64,000 nt of DNA from Vibrio pectenicida (lineage in GTDB: Bacteria; Pseudomonadota; Gammaproteobacteria; Enterobacterales; Vibrionaceae). The stretch lies in the NCBI GenBank assembly GCA_024347015.1, contig AP024889.1, positions 744,001 to 808,000 on the forward strand. The letters run 5' to 3'. Shown here piece by piece: positions 8,206 to 17,300 of this stretch; positions within the stretch are counted from its first letter, which is position 1; every line of letters begins with the position of its first letter. The notes beneath the pieces were generated by a model. That model did no database searches. It had not been told where the DNA came from and saw only the letters and a program-made list of their open reading frames with translations. The position numbers and the translations under genes were made by a program.

Positions 8206-9015
8206 TTACCAACCTTTTACTATCCCACCTTGGAAAATCTTATAAGCGGCGCTATAGACTTCTTCAGTTTGGTAAGATTTGATGAAGTTTTGTACTTTTT
8301 CGGCATTAACATTATCTTCGCGTGCCACGATGATGTTTACGTATGGTGACTCTTTATCTTCAACAAATATACCGTCTTTTTCTGGAGTAAGGTTGATAGA
8401 GCTGGCATAAGTTGTGTTGATTACAGAGAGTGCAACATCATCTAAAGAACGTGGAAGCTGAGCGGCATCTAGTTCAACTATTGAGACATTTTTTGGATTT
8501 TCGCTAATATCACGCACGGTAGCCAGTAGACCCACATCTTCACGTAGTTTTATGATCCCTTGTTGTTCTAGCAATATGAGTGAACGGCCAAGGTTGGTAG
8601 GATCGTTTGGTACAGCAATACGATCGCCTTTAATGATTTCATCGACAGATTTTATTTTCTTTGAGTAGCCTGCAATTGGGTAGACAAAGGTATTGCCAGC
8701 AATAGCGAGCTTGTATTCACGATCTTTGATCTGTTGATCTAGGTAAGGTTTGTGCTGAAATGCATTGATATCAATTGAACCGTCATCTAATGCTGCATTT
8801 GGTGTGACGTAATCGGTAAAGGTGACAAGTTCAACATCAAGGCCGTATTTCTCTTTTGCTACTTTAGCAGCCACTTCAGCGACTTGTGCTTCAGAGCCAG
8901 CCATCACACCCACTTTAACTTTGTTTGTATCGGTTTGTTTGTCACCACACCCTGCTAACACTAGAGCAGAAGTGGCTAGGGCTGTAGCGAGCAGGCCTTT
9001 AAATCCAAATTTCAT
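8206..9015 (-). CDS. metQ: Methionine ABC transporter substrate-binding lipoprotein
   Basis: It captures D- and L-methionine in the periplasm for MetNI. The 269 residues begin with a lipoprotein signal and lipobox (LVLAGC, Cys23), so it is anchored to the membrane. The NlpA/MetQ family shows as KVGVMAGSEAQVAE, DYVTPNAALDDGSIDINAFQHKPYL and FVYPIAGYSKKIKS. Third gene of metN-metI-metQ, 31 nt after metI. Confidence 0.94.
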   Translation of the reverse strand: MKFGFKGLLATALATSALVLAGCGDKQTDTNKVKVGVMAGSEAQVAEVAAKVAKEKYGLDVELVTFTDYVTPNAALDDGSIDINAFQHKPYLDQQIKDREYKLAIAGNTFVYPIAGYSKKIKSVDEIIKGDRIAVPNDPTNLGRSLILLEQQGIIKLREDVGLLATVRDISENPKNVSIVELDAAQLPRSLDDVALSVINTTYASSINLTPEKDGIFVEDKESPYVNIIVAREDNVNAEKVQNFIKSYQTEEVYSAAYKIFQGGIVKGW

Positions 9016-9046
9016 GACTTTCTCCTTAACTTCAATTCAAATATTG

Positions 9047-9724
9047 TTATCTATGATCGACTCGGCGCACAAGGGCATCGCCGATCGATTGAATAATTTG
9101 TACTAAAACAATTAACATCACGACTGTTACCGCCATGATCACCACATCATAGCGGTGAAAACCATAGCGAATGGCTACATCACCCAGTCCACCGCCACCG
9201 ACGGTGCCTGCCATTGCTGAGTAACTAACCAAAGTGACAAGCGTAATAGTAACTGAGTTAACTATAGTGGGTAGCGCTTCAGGCAATAAAACTTTAGTGA
9301 TGATTTGTAGAGGTGTTGCGCCCATAGATTGTGCGGCTTCTACTAAACCAGTTGGAACTTCGAGTAAAGCACTTTCAATCAGGCGAGCAACAAACGGAAT
9401 GGCTCCAATGGTGAGCGGGACAATGGCGGCAGTTGTGCCAATAAAAGTACCCACTAGAATTTTAGTGACTGGAATGATGGCGACCATTAACACCAGAAAG
9501 GGAACCGAGCGGCCAACATTAACGATTGCACCCAATAAACGGTTCAGCTTGGTGTTTTCCAGCAAGCCATCTTTTTTAGTGGTATGTAGAATAACCCCTA
9601 AAGGGATGCCGACAGCGAAGCCCACTATACCTGCAACTGCCACCATATATAGAGTTTCCCAAGTTGCGTTGATTAAAAGTTGGCTATTGAGATGTAACCA
9701 CTGTGAAAGAACGTCAAAGGACAT
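9047..9724 (-). CDS. metI: Methionine ABC transporter permease
   Basis: A 225-residue inner-membrane permease with several hydrophobic segments and the ABC-contact EAA loop ([24 protein letters not shown] region, about residues 138-161). [19 protein letters not shown] and [13 protein letters not shown] are typical of MetI. Its start overlaps the end of metN by 11 nt, indicating coupled translation. Partner of MetN (ATPase) and MetQ (binding protein). Confidence 0.94.
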   Translation of the reverse strand: MSFDVLSQWLHLNSQLLINATWETLYMVAVAGIVGFAVGIPLGVILHTTKKDGLLENTKLNRLLGAIVNVGRSVPFLVLMVAIIPVTKILVGTFIGTTAAIVPLTIGAIPFVARLIESALLEVPTGLVEAAQSMGATPLQIITKVLLPEALPTIVNSVTITLVTLVSYSAMAGTVGGGGLGDVAIRYGFHRYDVVIMAVTVVMLIVLVQIIQSIGDALVRRVDHR

Positions 9725-10748
9725 AACCGAGTACCTCTACTTTTACATTATGTTCACGCAAAAATTCAATCGCACCGTTGTCATCATTTTCACTCCCAAA
9801 GAGCTCTGCGACCATCATGCCGAATTTAACGCCGCCAGCGTAATCGAGATCAGAACTAAGAATACTGACGTCAATATTAAACTTGCGTGCAATTTGACTC
9901 ATCACTGGTGCGTCAACCGTTGCTCCAGTAAATTCAAGGCGTACTAACGGATAACTACCCTCTACTCGTGTGGGTTGAAGGCGTGCCTGATAATCATCAG
10001 GGATAGATAAATCGAGCGTTGAGCGAATAAATTCATGGGCGAGCTCAGTTTTAGGGTGAGCAAAGATGTCACCTACTGAGCCACTTTCAACTAGCTCGCC
10101 ACCACCTATAATTGCGACTTCATGGCAGATGCTTTTCACCACGTCCATTTCATGTGTGATAAGAAGAATAGTGATGTTGAGCTTACGGTTGATTTCTTTT
10201 AGCAGTTCAAGAATTGATTTAGTGGTAGCAGGATCAAGAGCGCTGGTGGCTTCATCACACAGTAAGACTTTAGGATCGCATGCTAACGCCCTTGCAATAG
10301 CAACACGTTGCTTTTGTCCACCGCTTAAATTCGAAGGGTAGCTCTCGTGTTTATCAGACAGACCGACAAGGTTAAGTAGTTCCGTCACCTTGTGTTGGGC
10401 ATGTGTTTTTTCTTTTCCAGCAAGTTCGAGAGGCAAAGCCACATTATCAAAAACAGTACGAGATGACAGCAGGTTAAAATGCTGGAAAATCATGCCTATA
10501 TTACGACGGGTTTCACTAAGTTGTGATTTAGATAACCTTGTTAGATCTATACCATCGACAATAATCGAACCACTCGTTGGTGCTTCCAACATATTTACGC
10601 AACGAATCAGCGTACTTTTCCCTGCTCCTGATGAACCAATCACACCAAATATGGTTCCCTGAGGTATATCAAGGTTAATATCCTTGAGAGCATGTATCTC
10701 TTTGCTTCCTTGCAGAAATACCTTGTTTACTTGATTTATTTCAATCAT
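9714..10748 (-). CDS. metN: Methionine ABC transporter ATP-binding protein
   Basis: ATPase of the methionine importer. It has a Walker A (GSSGAGKST), the ABC signature (LSGGQKQR), Walker B ([12 protein letters not shown]) and the H-loop (LITHEMDV), then a C-terminal NIL regulatory domain (about 265-344) that in the family binds methionine and inhibits transport. I start it at the ATG at 10748 ([16 protein letters not shown], 344 residues), matching E. coli MetN (343); a frame extension to 10796 adds 16 residues that do not look like the family. Confidence 0.94.
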   Translation of the reverse strand: MIEINQVNKVFLQGSKEIHALKDINLDIPQGTIFGVIGSSGAGKSTLIRCVNMLEAPTSGSIIVDGIDLTRLSKSQLSETRRNIGMIFQHFNLLSSRTVFDNVALPLELAGKEKTHAQHKVTELLNLVGLSDKHESYPSNLSGGQKQRVAIARALACDPKVLLCDEATSALDPATTKSILELLKEINRKLNITILLITHEMDVVKSICHEVAIIGGGELVESGSVGDIFAHPKTELAHEFIRSTLDLSIPDDYQARLQPTRVEGSYPLVRLEFTGATVDAPVMSQIARKFNIDVSILSSDLDYAGGVKFGMMVAELFGSENDDNGAIEFLREHNVKVEVLGYVL

Positions 10749-11063
10749 CGAGAAATCCGAGAACAGGTTAAGGCCAGCTAACGCTTTGAACATCAATGAT
10801 GCTTGAAAGCTAGCAACCCCCAGTGAATAGTAGAGTGTTTGACACTATGTCGTATAGATAACAGATGCTATGGCTTCATACGAAACCTGTCAATAGAAAT
10901 TTTTACGTCTAGACGTCTAAATGCCTTTTTTCATCTAACCGAAGAGGAATTAGATAGTGCTGAATGAAATAAAGCGTGTAATAATTTAAGCATGTGTAGG
11001 CCTTTCAAGCAAAATGTAATCCTGAAAGGCGAGTAATAAATAGTAAATATAGAGAAGTAAATT
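10749..11063. promoter_or_regulatory. metNIQ promoter with tandem MetJ boxes, and gmhB leader
   Basis: On the minus strand, TTGACA (10888-10893) and TAGCAT (10865-10870) with a 17-nt spacer form a good promoter for metNIQ. Just upstream of it are tandem 8-bp met boxes: TTACGTCT (10903-10910), a perfect AGACGTCT (10911-10918) and a weaker AAATGCCT (10919-10926), the MetJ repressor pattern. Toward gmhB there is an 8-bp inverted repeat GCCTTTCA / TGAAAGGC (11000-11007, 11023-11030) of unknown role. Nothing else is seen in this 315-bp gap. Confidence 0.82.
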
Positions 11064-11615
11064 TTGCCAAAACCTGCTGTTTTTTTGGATCGTGATGGCG
11101 TCATTAATGTCGATCACGGTTATGTACACGACGAGCATGACTTTGAATTTATTGAAGGTGTGTTTGAAGCAACGAAAAAACTCAAAGATATGGGTTATAT
11201 GCTGGTACTGGTTACTAACCAATCTGGTATCGCTCGTGGAAAGTTTAGCGAGGAACGCTTTTTGTCGCTTACTCAGTGGATGGATTGGAACTTTGTTGAT
11301 AATGGGGTTGAATTTGACGGCTTTTATTATTGCCCTCATCACGTAGAACATGGGCAAGGGAAATATCAACAAAATTGTGATTGTAGAAAGCCCAAGCCAG
11401 GTATGTTTATTTCCGCACGTGATTTTCTCAATATCGACATGGCCAATTCAGTGATGGTTGGCGACAAGGCTGAAGATATGATGGCTGCACAGGCTGCTGA
11501 AGTTGCTACGCGTATATTGGTTCGTACAGGTAAACCAGTAACTGAGCAAGGACAAGTTTTAGCATCTGTTGTGCTTGATAGCATCAAAGATGTTCCGGAG
11601 TATTTGTCACAATAA
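11064..11615 (+). CDS. gmhB: D-glycero-beta-D-manno-heptose 1,7-bisphosphate 7-phosphatase
   Basis: A HAD-family phosphatase that makes heptose 1-phosphate for the LPS inner core. The 183 residues open with the nucleophile loop FLDRDGVIN (DxDG) and continue [11 protein letters not shown], the zinc-binding YYCPHH...[10 protein letters not shown], and [12 protein letters not shown]. The start is TTG at 11064, preceded by AGAGAAG; no ATG is available at the right place. It is divergent from metNIQ, as in E. coli. Confidence 0.95.
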   Translation: MPKPAVFLDRDGVINVDHGYVHDEHDFEFIEGVFEATKKLKDMGYMLVLVTNQSGIARGKFSEERFLSLTQWMDWNFVDNGVEFDGFYYCPHHVEHGQGKYQQNCDCRKPKPGMFISARDFLNIDMANSVMVGDKAEDMMAAQAAEVATRILVRTGKPVTEQGQVLASVVLDSIKDVPEYLSQ

Positions 11616-11664
11616 AGGCACGATGTAGCAGCGATTTAATTAGGTCTCTTTTATTAGGTAAACA

Positions 11665-11976
11665 ATGATGAATTTGAAAGTACTGAACATCGCTTTGTTA
11701 GCTACCATACTGCAAGGTTGTAGCTCCCAGTATGTGACTTATTACTGCCCATTAGATAAACACTTTGATGTGGCATTTTCAGAAGATCATGAAAATGCAG
11801 TACTTAGGTTGGCTAATGAAGAATATTCGTTAATGCATGTTCCTGCTGGCTCTGGGGCGAAATACATTCTTAAAAGTGATACAGAATCTACCGCCAATCC
11901 TCTCATTTTGCATACAAAGGGCGATTATGCACGTTTAGAAGTTGGATCTGAAGTTTATAAGGGTTGTAAAATATAG
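11665..11976 (+). CDS. MliC-like lysozyme-inhibitor lipoprotein
   Basis: A 103-residue lipoprotein: signal with lipobox LQGC (Cys19), then a small beta-type domain with the C-type lysozyme inhibitor (MliC/PliC) layout. This is YYCP near the N-terminus, DVAFSEDHENAVLRL, then the SGAKY motif (SGxxY is the lysozyme-contacting motif), a strand, and a closing cysteine (KGCKI). A disulphide between the two mature cysteines is likely. It would sit in the outer membrane and block host lysozyme. Divergent from well-studied members, so the activity is inferred. Confidence 0.65.
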   Translation: MMNLKVLNIALLATILQGCSSQYVTYYCPLDKHFDVAFSEDHENAVLRLANEEYSLMHVPAGSGAKYILKSDTESTANPLILHTKGDYARLEVGSEVYKGCKI

Positions 11977-12009
11977 CTGTTTTAACTGATTGATTTTCCA
12001 TAAGGAATT

Positions 12010-12957
12010 ATGAGTAAAAAACTGACCATTGTTGATATTGCAACACTTTCTGGTGTTGGAAAATCTACCGTATCTCGTGTTCTGACTAATGATCCTAAAG
12101 TGAAACCTGCAACTAGGGCAAAAGTTGAGCGTGTTATTGAAGAGTCAGGTTATGTCCCTTCTAAATCAGCGCAGGCTATGCGTGGCGGTAGTCAGAAAGT
12201 CGTTGGGGTGATTATTTCCCGTTTAGACTCTCCATCAGAAAACAGAGCGGTCGGTAGTATGTTGCAGGTGTTGTACCGTAATGGGTATGACGCTGTCATT
12301 ATGGAAAGCCAATTGAATCGCTGCTTAGCCAATGAGCATCTTGAGGTGCTTGGTAAACGTAATGTCGATGGTGTGATTGTCTTTGGTTTTAGTCACTTTG
12401 ACGTTGAACGGCTGGCAAATTGGCAGAGAAAATCCGTGGTTATTGCTATGGATACTAATGCGACTTCATCAATTAATTATGATAATGATGGTGTGATTCG
12501 CTTAGCGCTAGAGCATTTACGTCGTCAAGGGGCCCAAGAGATTGCTTTTATAGGTGTTGATCCCTTAGATCAAACAACTGGCAAGCTGCGTTTGCAAGCC
12601 TACCTAACTTGGTGCAACGAACACGGACGCCAAGCCAATTATCAGACTGGTCAGCTTAATCTTGAAAGCGCCTATAAGTTGGTTGATAAAGTGTTAGTGA
12701 AGGACACTCAAGCGATTAGCTGCGCAAGTGATACTTTAGCACTTGGCGTAATCAAACGTCTTCAAGAACTTGGCAGAGAAGATGTCATGGTTACAGGTGT
12801 TGGAGGTAGTGAGTTATTATCGTTTCTTTTTCCTAATGTATTTAGTATTGACCCAGGTTACGCGAAAGCTGGAGAGAAGGCTGCTAACTTACTGATTTCT
12901 TGCATTAATGAAGAGGTTGAGCCAGTTCACCTTACTCAAAGTCCAATTCTAAACTAA
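12010..12957 (+). CDS. treR: LacI-family trehalose operon repressor
   Basis: The N-terminal helix-turn-helix (TIVDIATLSGVGKSTVSRVL) and hinge are typical of the LacI family, followed by a periplasmic-binding-protein-like effector domain. The 315 residues equal E. coli TreR in length. In the family the inducer is trehalose 6-phosphate. It lies directly before treB and treC, with two operator-like palindromes between it and treB, so it should repress the PTS and hydrolase genes. Confidence 0.9.
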   Translation: MSKKLTIVDIATLSGVGKSTVSRVLTNDPKVKPATRAKVERVIEESGYVPSKSAQAMRGGSQKVVGVIISRLDSPSENRAVGSMLQVLYRNGYDAVIMESQLNRCLANEHLEVLGKRNVDGVIVFGFSHFDVERLANWQRKSVVIAMDTNATSSINYDNDGVIRLALEHLRRQGAQEIAFIGVDPLDQTTGKLRLQAYLTWCNEHGRQANYQTGQLNLESAYKLVDKVLVKDTQAISCASDTLALGVIKRLQELGREDVMVTGVGGSELLSFLFPNVFSIDPGYAKAGEKAANLLISCINEEVEPVHLTQSPILN

Positions 12958-13007
12958 TTTCCTTATTCTATATGGTTTAAAATTATACTGTGATCTCATT
13001 CAATTAA

Positions 13008-13075
13008 TGGGATCGTTCCCATTTATATCTGTAGATAGATTTGACAGTATTATACTCAGCTTGGGAATCTTCCCA
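13008..13075 (+). promoter_or_regulatory. treB operator pair and promoter region
   Basis: Two 14-bp imperfect palindromes with the same outer arms, TGGGATCGTTCCCA (13008-13021) and TGGGAATCTTCCCA (13062-13075), are centred 54 bp apart upstream of treB. A TATACT hexamer (13051-13056) lies between them as a possible -10, with no good -35. The TGGGA...TCCCA arms resemble LacI-family operators and are most likely TreR sites; spacing of about five helical turns would allow looping. Confidence 0.7.
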
Positions 13076-13149
13076 TTTTAATTGTAATTTATCGCTTGGG
13101 GTGCAGTGCGCTGAGCAAAATGAGAATCCAATTCAGGGTGGATATGACT

Positions 13150-14574
13150 ATGAGCAAGATTTCAAGACAAGAGGTCGAGCATCTAATAGAGAATGTGGGT
13201 GGACGAGATAATATTGCTAGTGTGAGCCATTGTTTGACTCGGCTTCGCTTTGTATTAAACGATACCAGCAAGGCTGATACCAAAGCCTTGGAAGCTCTAC
13301 CTTTAGTTAAAGGGTGTTTTACTAATGCTGGTCAGTTTCAGGTCGTTGTCGGCACTAATGTTGATGAAGTGTATAAGGTTCTAACTGAGCTTTCTGGTCA
13401 ATCTAGTGCATCAAAAGATGAAGCTAAGCTAGCTGCTCGTCAGAACATGAACATTCTTGAGCGCGGTATATCGCATCTTGCAGAAATTTTTGTTCCGCTA
13501 TTACCAGCAATTATTACCGGTGGTTTGATTCTAGGCTTTCGCAATGTGATTGGTGACATCAAGATGTTTGATGGCCAGTCCTTGACCCAAATCAGTCAGT
13601 TTTGGGCCACAGTTCATAGCTTTTTATGGTTAATTGGTGAAGCCATCTTCTTTTTCCTCCCAGTTGGCGTGTGTTGGTCAACCGTTAAAAAACTTGGCGG
13701 CACGCCAATTTTGGGTATAACTCTTGGTGTGACTTTAGTTTCGCCACAGTTAATGAATGCATATCTGATAGGTCAGCAAGTGCCGGAAATATGGGACTTT
13801 GGCTGGTTTACGATTGAAAAAGTAGGTTATCAGGCTCAGGTGATACCTGCGATGTTAGCTGGGGTAGCGTTAGCCTTTATTGATACTAATCTTAAGCGGA
13901 TTGTACCTTCTTATCTCTATCTAGTCGTAGTCCCTTTTGTTTCGATCATTGTTTCTGTGGTATTAGCACATTCTTTGATTGGTCCATTTGGACGTATATT
14001 GGGTGATGGTGTGGCATTCGCTGCTAAAGCTGCCATGACAGGGGATTTTGCCATCATCGGTTCGACTATATTTGGTTTTTTGTATGCGCCATTGGTTATC
14101 ACTGGTATTCACCACACTACTAATGCTGTTGATCTGCAATTAATGCAAGATTTAGGTGGTACACCAATATGGCCACTGATTGCCCTGTCTAATATTGCTC
14201 AAGCCTCGGCTGTTGTCGGCATTATTATTATTAGCAAAAAACATGGTGAACGCGATATTTCCGTTCCTGCTGCGATATCTGCATATTTAGGGGTAACAGA
14301 GCCTGCAATGTACGGTATTAATCTTAAATACAAATTCCCTATGCTAAGTGCAATGATTGGTAGTGCTATTGCGGCTGCAATTTGTGGCAGTGCAGGAGTT
14401 ATGGCAAATGGCATCGGTGTCGGTGGCTTGCCTGGTATTCTTTCTATTCAGCCACAATTTTGGGGGATTTACTCTGCCGCTATCTTAGTCGCGATCATTG
14501 TGCCTACGGCTCTGACTTTATTCTTCTACAAACGTGCTCAAATAAAAGGTGAGTTAGAGCCTGTAAAGGTTTAG
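13150..14574 (+). CDS. treB: PTS trehalose-specific EIIBC component
   Basis: It imports trehalose and phosphorylates it to trehalose 6-phosphate. The N-terminal EIIB domain carries SHCLTRLRFVLND, with the phosphorylated cysteine in SHCLTR, and VKGCFTNAGQFQVVVGTNV; the EIIC domain has about ten hydrophobic segments with GFLYAPLVITGIHHTTNAVDLQ. No EIIA domain is present, so it depends on the Crr EIIA encoded at 44.6-45.1 kb. I start at ATG 13150 (MSKISRQEVEHL), matching E. coli TreB; ATG 13144 is also possible. Confidence 0.94.
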   Translation: MSKISRQEVEHLIENVGGRDNIASVSHCLTRLRFVLNDTSKADTKALEALPLVKGCFTNAGQFQVVVGTNVDEVYKVLTELSGQSSASKDEAKLAARQNMNILERGISHLAEIFVPLLPAIITGGLILGFRNVIGDIKMFDGQSLTQISQFWATVHSFLWLIGEAIFFFLPVGVCWSTVKKLGGTPILGITLGVTLVSPQLMNAYLIGQQVPEIWDFGWFTIEKVGYQAQVIPAMLAGVALAFIDTNLKRIVPSYLYLVVVPFVSIIVSVVLAHSLIGPFGRILGDGVAFAAKAAMTGDFAIIGSTIFGFLYAPLVITGIHHTTNAVDLQLMQDLGGTPIWPLIALSNIAQASAVVGIIIISKKHGERDISVPAAISAYLGVTEPAMYGINLKYKFPMLSAMIGSAIAAAICGSAGVMANGIGVGGLPGILSIQPQFWGIYSAAILVAIIVPTALTLFFYKRAQIKGELEPVKV

Positions 14575-14583
14575 CACCAGTTC

Positions 14584-14638
14584 AGGCCGAGGAGCTTTAC
14601 TTAGGATCAATATTCTTGGTTTCGACTCGGCCTTTTTG
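14584..14638 (+). terminator. Stem-loop between treB and treC
   Basis: AGGCCGAG (14584-14591) pairs with CTCGGCCT (14626-14633), followed by TTTTT. The 34-nt loop makes it a weak terminator, so it probably lowers rather than stops treC transcription or protects the treB message 3' end. Confidence 0.55.
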
Positions 14639-14669
14639 TGATTTTATTTTTTGGTAAGTGAATTAGACA

Positions 14670-16352
14670 ATGACATTAAGCACACCTGATCAGCATTGGT
14701 GGAAAACGGCCTCTATATATCAGATTTATCCTAAAAGTTTTTGTGACAGTAGTAATAAAGGTACTGGCGACATTCAAGGAATAATTTCCAAGCTGGATTA
14801 CCTAAAGTTACTTGGAATTGACGCAATTTGGCTCACTCCTGTATATCAGTCTCCGATGATTGATAACGGCTACGATATTTCAGATTATTACGCTATCAAC
14901 CCTGACTTTGGCACTATGCAAGACTTCGAGCAACTGGTTACTGAGGCTCGCCTGAGAGGCATTCGTATTGTCATGGATATTGTTGTCAATCATACTTCTA
15001 CGGCGCATGCTTGGTTTCAATCTGCTTTGGGAGACAAAAATAGTCCTTTCCGTGATTATTATATCTGGAAAGATCCTGTTGACGATGAAGTGCCTAACAA
15101 TTGGCTATCTAAGTTTGGTGGTAGTGCTTGGGAGCTAGATAGTAAAACAGGCCAGTATTACCTTCACCTCTTTGCAAAAGAGCAAGCGGATCTTAACTGG
15201 GAGAACCCGGATGTGCGTCAGGCCGTCAAGGAAGTGATTAGTTTTTGGGCACAGAAAGGCGTCGATGGATTTCGTCTTGATGTCATTAACCTTATTTCTA
15301 AGCAACAGAACTATCCCAATGATGAGGTAGGAGATGGACGACGCTTTTATACAGACGGCCCACGTGTGCATGAATATTTGCAAGAGATAAGTGAAGCTGT
15401 GTTTCGAAAATATGGCAGTGTTACGGTAGGAGAGATGTCTTCAACTTCTCTAGAGCACTGTCAACGTTACTCTTCACTTGATAACCAAGAGCTTTCCATG
15501 GTGTTTAATTTTCACCATCTTAAAGTGGATTATCCTAATGGTGATAAATGGACAAATGCACCGTTTGATTTTATTCAGCTCAAAGAGATCTTCAACCATT
15601 GGCAAACTGGATTAAATGGTCAAGGGTGGGGGGCGTTGTTTTGGTGTAACCACGATCAGCCTCGTGTCGTTAGTCGTTTTGGGGATGATGAGCAGTATCG
15701 GATTGAGTCCGCAAAGATGCTCGGAGCCTCTATTCACATGATGCAGGGAACACCTTATATCTTCCAAGGTGAAGAGATAGGAATGACTAATCCTGGGTAT
15801 ACCTCTATTACTCAGTATCGCGATGTTGAAAGCACCAATATGTATGACATAATGGTTAATCGCAATGGTGTCACTAACGACGAAATGATGACTATTTTAG
15901 CGCAGAAGTCGCGTGATAATTCACGTACACCAATGCAGTGGAATGCAGAGCAATACGCAGGGTTTTCTACATCTCAACCTTGGCTTGAGGTGGCAGATAA
16001 CTATTGTAATATCAATGCGGCTCAGGCGGTTGATGACCATAACTCGGTATTTTATTTCTACCAAAATTTGATTGCTCTGCGAAAAGAGGTTGACGTGATT
16101 ACGTCTGGTAATTATCAAGATCTTTACCCACAGCATAAACAGATCTTTGGTTACCAGCGTCAGAATGAAACCCAAACCCTAATCTGTTTAAATAATTTTT
16201 ACGCTGTTGAAGCACAATGCTTTCTTCCTGAAGAATGTGACATCAGTAAAGCTAAATACCTGTTGGGCAACTATGTAGATTTGACAGAGAAGGTGCCTTT
16301 ACTTCAGGTTCTGCGCCCGTATGAAACGCGAATTATCTTATTTGAAAAGTAA
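14670..16352 (+). CDS. treC: Alpha,alpha-phosphotrehalase (trehalose-6-phosphate hydrolase)
   Basis: It splits trehalose 6-phosphate into glucose and glucose 6-phosphate in the cytoplasm. The 560-residue GH13 enzyme shows IYQIYPKSFCDSS at the start, MDIVVNHTS, DGFRLDVINLIS (nucleophile Asp), VGEMSS (acid/base Glu) and CNHDQPRVVSRFG. No signal peptide is present. Downstream partner of treB and followed by an intrinsic terminator. Confidence 0.95.
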   Translation: MTLSTPDQHWWKTASIYQIYPKSFCDSSNKGTGDIQGIISKLDYLKLLGIDAIWLTPVYQSPMIDNGYDISDYYAINPDFGTMQDFEQLVTEARLRGIRIVMDIVVNHTSTAHAWFQSALGDKNSPFRDYYIWKDPVDDEVPNNWLSKFGGSAWELDSKTGQYYLHLFAKEQADLNWENPDVRQAVKEVISFWAQKGVDGFRLDVINLISKQQNYPNDEVGDGRRFYTDGPRVHEYLQEISEAVFRKYGSVTVGEMSSTSLEHCQRYSSLDNQELSMVFNFHHLKVDYPNGDKWTNAPFDFIQLKEIFNHWQTGLNGQGWGALFWCNHDQPRVVSRFGDDEQYRIESAKMLGASIHMMQGTPYIFQGEEIGMTNPGYTSITQYRDVESTNMYDIMVNRNGVTNDEMMTILAQKSRDNSRTPMQWNAEQYAGFSTSQPWLEVADNYCNINAAQAVDDHNSVFYFYQNLIALRKEVDVITSGNYQDLYPQHKQIFGYQRQNETQTLICLNNFYAVEAQCFLPEECDISKAKYLLGNYVDLTEKVPLLQVLRPYETRIILFEK

Positions 16353-16380
16353 ACACACCCCCTTTAGTGTTGTCTTTTAG

Positions 16381-16402
16381 CCCTGCTTAGCAGGGTTTTT
16401 TG
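16381..16402 (+). terminator. Intrinsic terminator of the tre operon
   Basis: CCCTGC / GCAGGG stem with a TTA loop followed by a long T run, about 30 nt after the treC stop. Confidence 0.85.
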
Positions 16403-16431
16403 TTTTTTGGGGAGAGGGAGAATTAAAGATA

Positions 16432-16458
16432 TAAAAAAACCAGCTCAAGAGAGCTGGT
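16432..16458 (-). terminator. Intrinsic terminator of the tRNA-Tyr cluster
   Basis: ACCAGCTC / GAGCTGGT stem, AAGA loop, with a run of seven A on the plus strand that gives the U run on the minus-strand transcript, immediately after the last tRNA. Confidence 0.88.
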
Positions 16459-16469
16459 TATATTGAATA

Positions 16470-16554
16470 TGGTGGAGGGGGACGGATTCGAACCATCGAA
16501 GGCAGTGCCAGCAGATTTACAGTCTGATCCCTTTGGCCACTCGGGAACCCCTCC
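16470..16554 (-). tRNA. tRNA-Tyr (GTA), copy nearest the terminator
   Basis: 85 nt on the minus strand: starts GGAGGGGTTCCCGAGTGG, anticodon loop CTGTAAATC (GTA anticodon), long variable arm, TTCGAATC T-loop, and encoded CCA. The long variable arm is normal for bacterial tRNA-Tyr. Identical to the middle copy. Confidence 0.97.
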
Positions 16555-16610
16555 AGGGTGTTTTTATCCTTAATTGATGTTTTCCCAACACAGCAATCAA
16601 GCGTTATATA

Positions 16611-16695
16611 TGGTGGAGGGGGACGGATTCGAACCATCGAAGGCAGTGCCAGCAGATTTACAGTCTGATCCCTTTGGCCACTCGGGAACCCCTCC
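16611..16695 (-). tRNA. tRNA-Tyr (GTA), middle copy
   Basis: 85 nt on the minus strand, same sequence as the copy at 16470-16554, with GTA anticodon, long variable arm and encoded CCA. Exactly 141 bp from the flanking copies. Confidence 0.97.
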
Positions 16696-16751
16696 AGGGT
16701 GTTTTTATCCTTAATCGATGTTTTCCCAACACAGCAATCAAGCGTTAAATA

Positions 16752-16836
16752 TGGTGGAGGGAGACGGATTCGAACCATCGAAGGCAGTGCCAGCAGATTT
16801 ACAGTCTGATCCCTTTGGCCACTCGGGAACCCCTCC
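16752..16836 (-). tRNA. tRNA-Tyr (GTA), promoter-proximal copy with an acceptor variant
   Basis: 85 nt on the minus strand, GTA anticodon. It differs from the other two copies by one base in the 3' acceptor strand (TCCCTCC instead of CCCCTCC), which changes the pair at acceptor position 7-66 from G-C to G-U. First transcribed copy. Confidence 0.96.
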
Positions 16837-16893
16837 AGGGTATTTTTATCCTTAATTGATGTTTTCCCAGCGCATCAATCAAGCGAGGACCGA

Positions 16894-16921
16894 ATGATAG
16901 CAAACTCGTTAAAGCTGTAAA
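16894..16921 (-). promoter_or_regulatory. Promoter of the tRNA-Tyr operon
   Basis: On the minus strand TTTACA (16916-16921) and TATCAT (16894-16899) with a 16-nt spacer, followed by a G/C-containing discriminator (TCGGTCCTCGC), which is typical of stringently controlled stable-RNA promoters. Confidence 0.8.
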
Positions 16922-17300
16922 GCCTTTTCTTGTAATTTTGAATTGAATGCTGACTTTTTGGGCAAAGAGGCAAGGAATTAGTATTAATCCAGTTAAGATA
17001 AGTTTATTTTCTCTTAAATTTCATTCTCTTAGTGTTTTTGTGAGTAGTGCGTAGGCGCTTTAGTCATAACTAGCACTAAGGTTTCTCATCTTGATTGAGT
17101 ATATTTTGATGATGTTGAAGGTTTGAAATCACTCCAAACAGCATAAAGAGTGGAGTTCTTGCCGTGGGTAGGGAAGATAATTTAACCAAATACACCAAAA
17201 TCTGAACTTACAGTTTATTTCTTTCTCTTTACATAGCTTGACGTTTTTAATGCTGTTTACCAAGTAAACTATATGCAGCTTTTTGATACAGAACCTAATC
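16922..17300. other. Intergenic region upstream of the RND pump genes
   Basis: About 380 bp, AT-rich, with no gene I can support. It must hold the promoter of the vexG-like gene; TTGACG at about 17239 is a possible -35 but has no well-spaced -10. No regulator gene or clear operator palindrome is visible. Confidence 0.5.

Larger units (their letters stand above)
16470..16892. repeat. Three 141-bp tandem units carrying tRNA-Tyr
   Basis: Each unit is a tRNA plus a nearly identical 56-bp spacer (AGGGTGTTTTTATCCTTAAT and onward). The spacer after the third tRNA is diverged (CAGCGCATCAATC instead of CAACACAGCAATC) and leads into the promoter. This is recent tandem duplication of the whole unit. 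Frames of about 106 codons across it are repeat artefacts. Confidence 0.9.

Noticed and set aside
16458..16778. A 106-codon minus-strand frame with internal repeats across the tRNA-Tyr units
   Set aside because: It runs through the tRNA genes and their spacers, its repeats follow the 141-bp units exactly, and it has no start signal. It is a by-product of tandem tRNA duplication.
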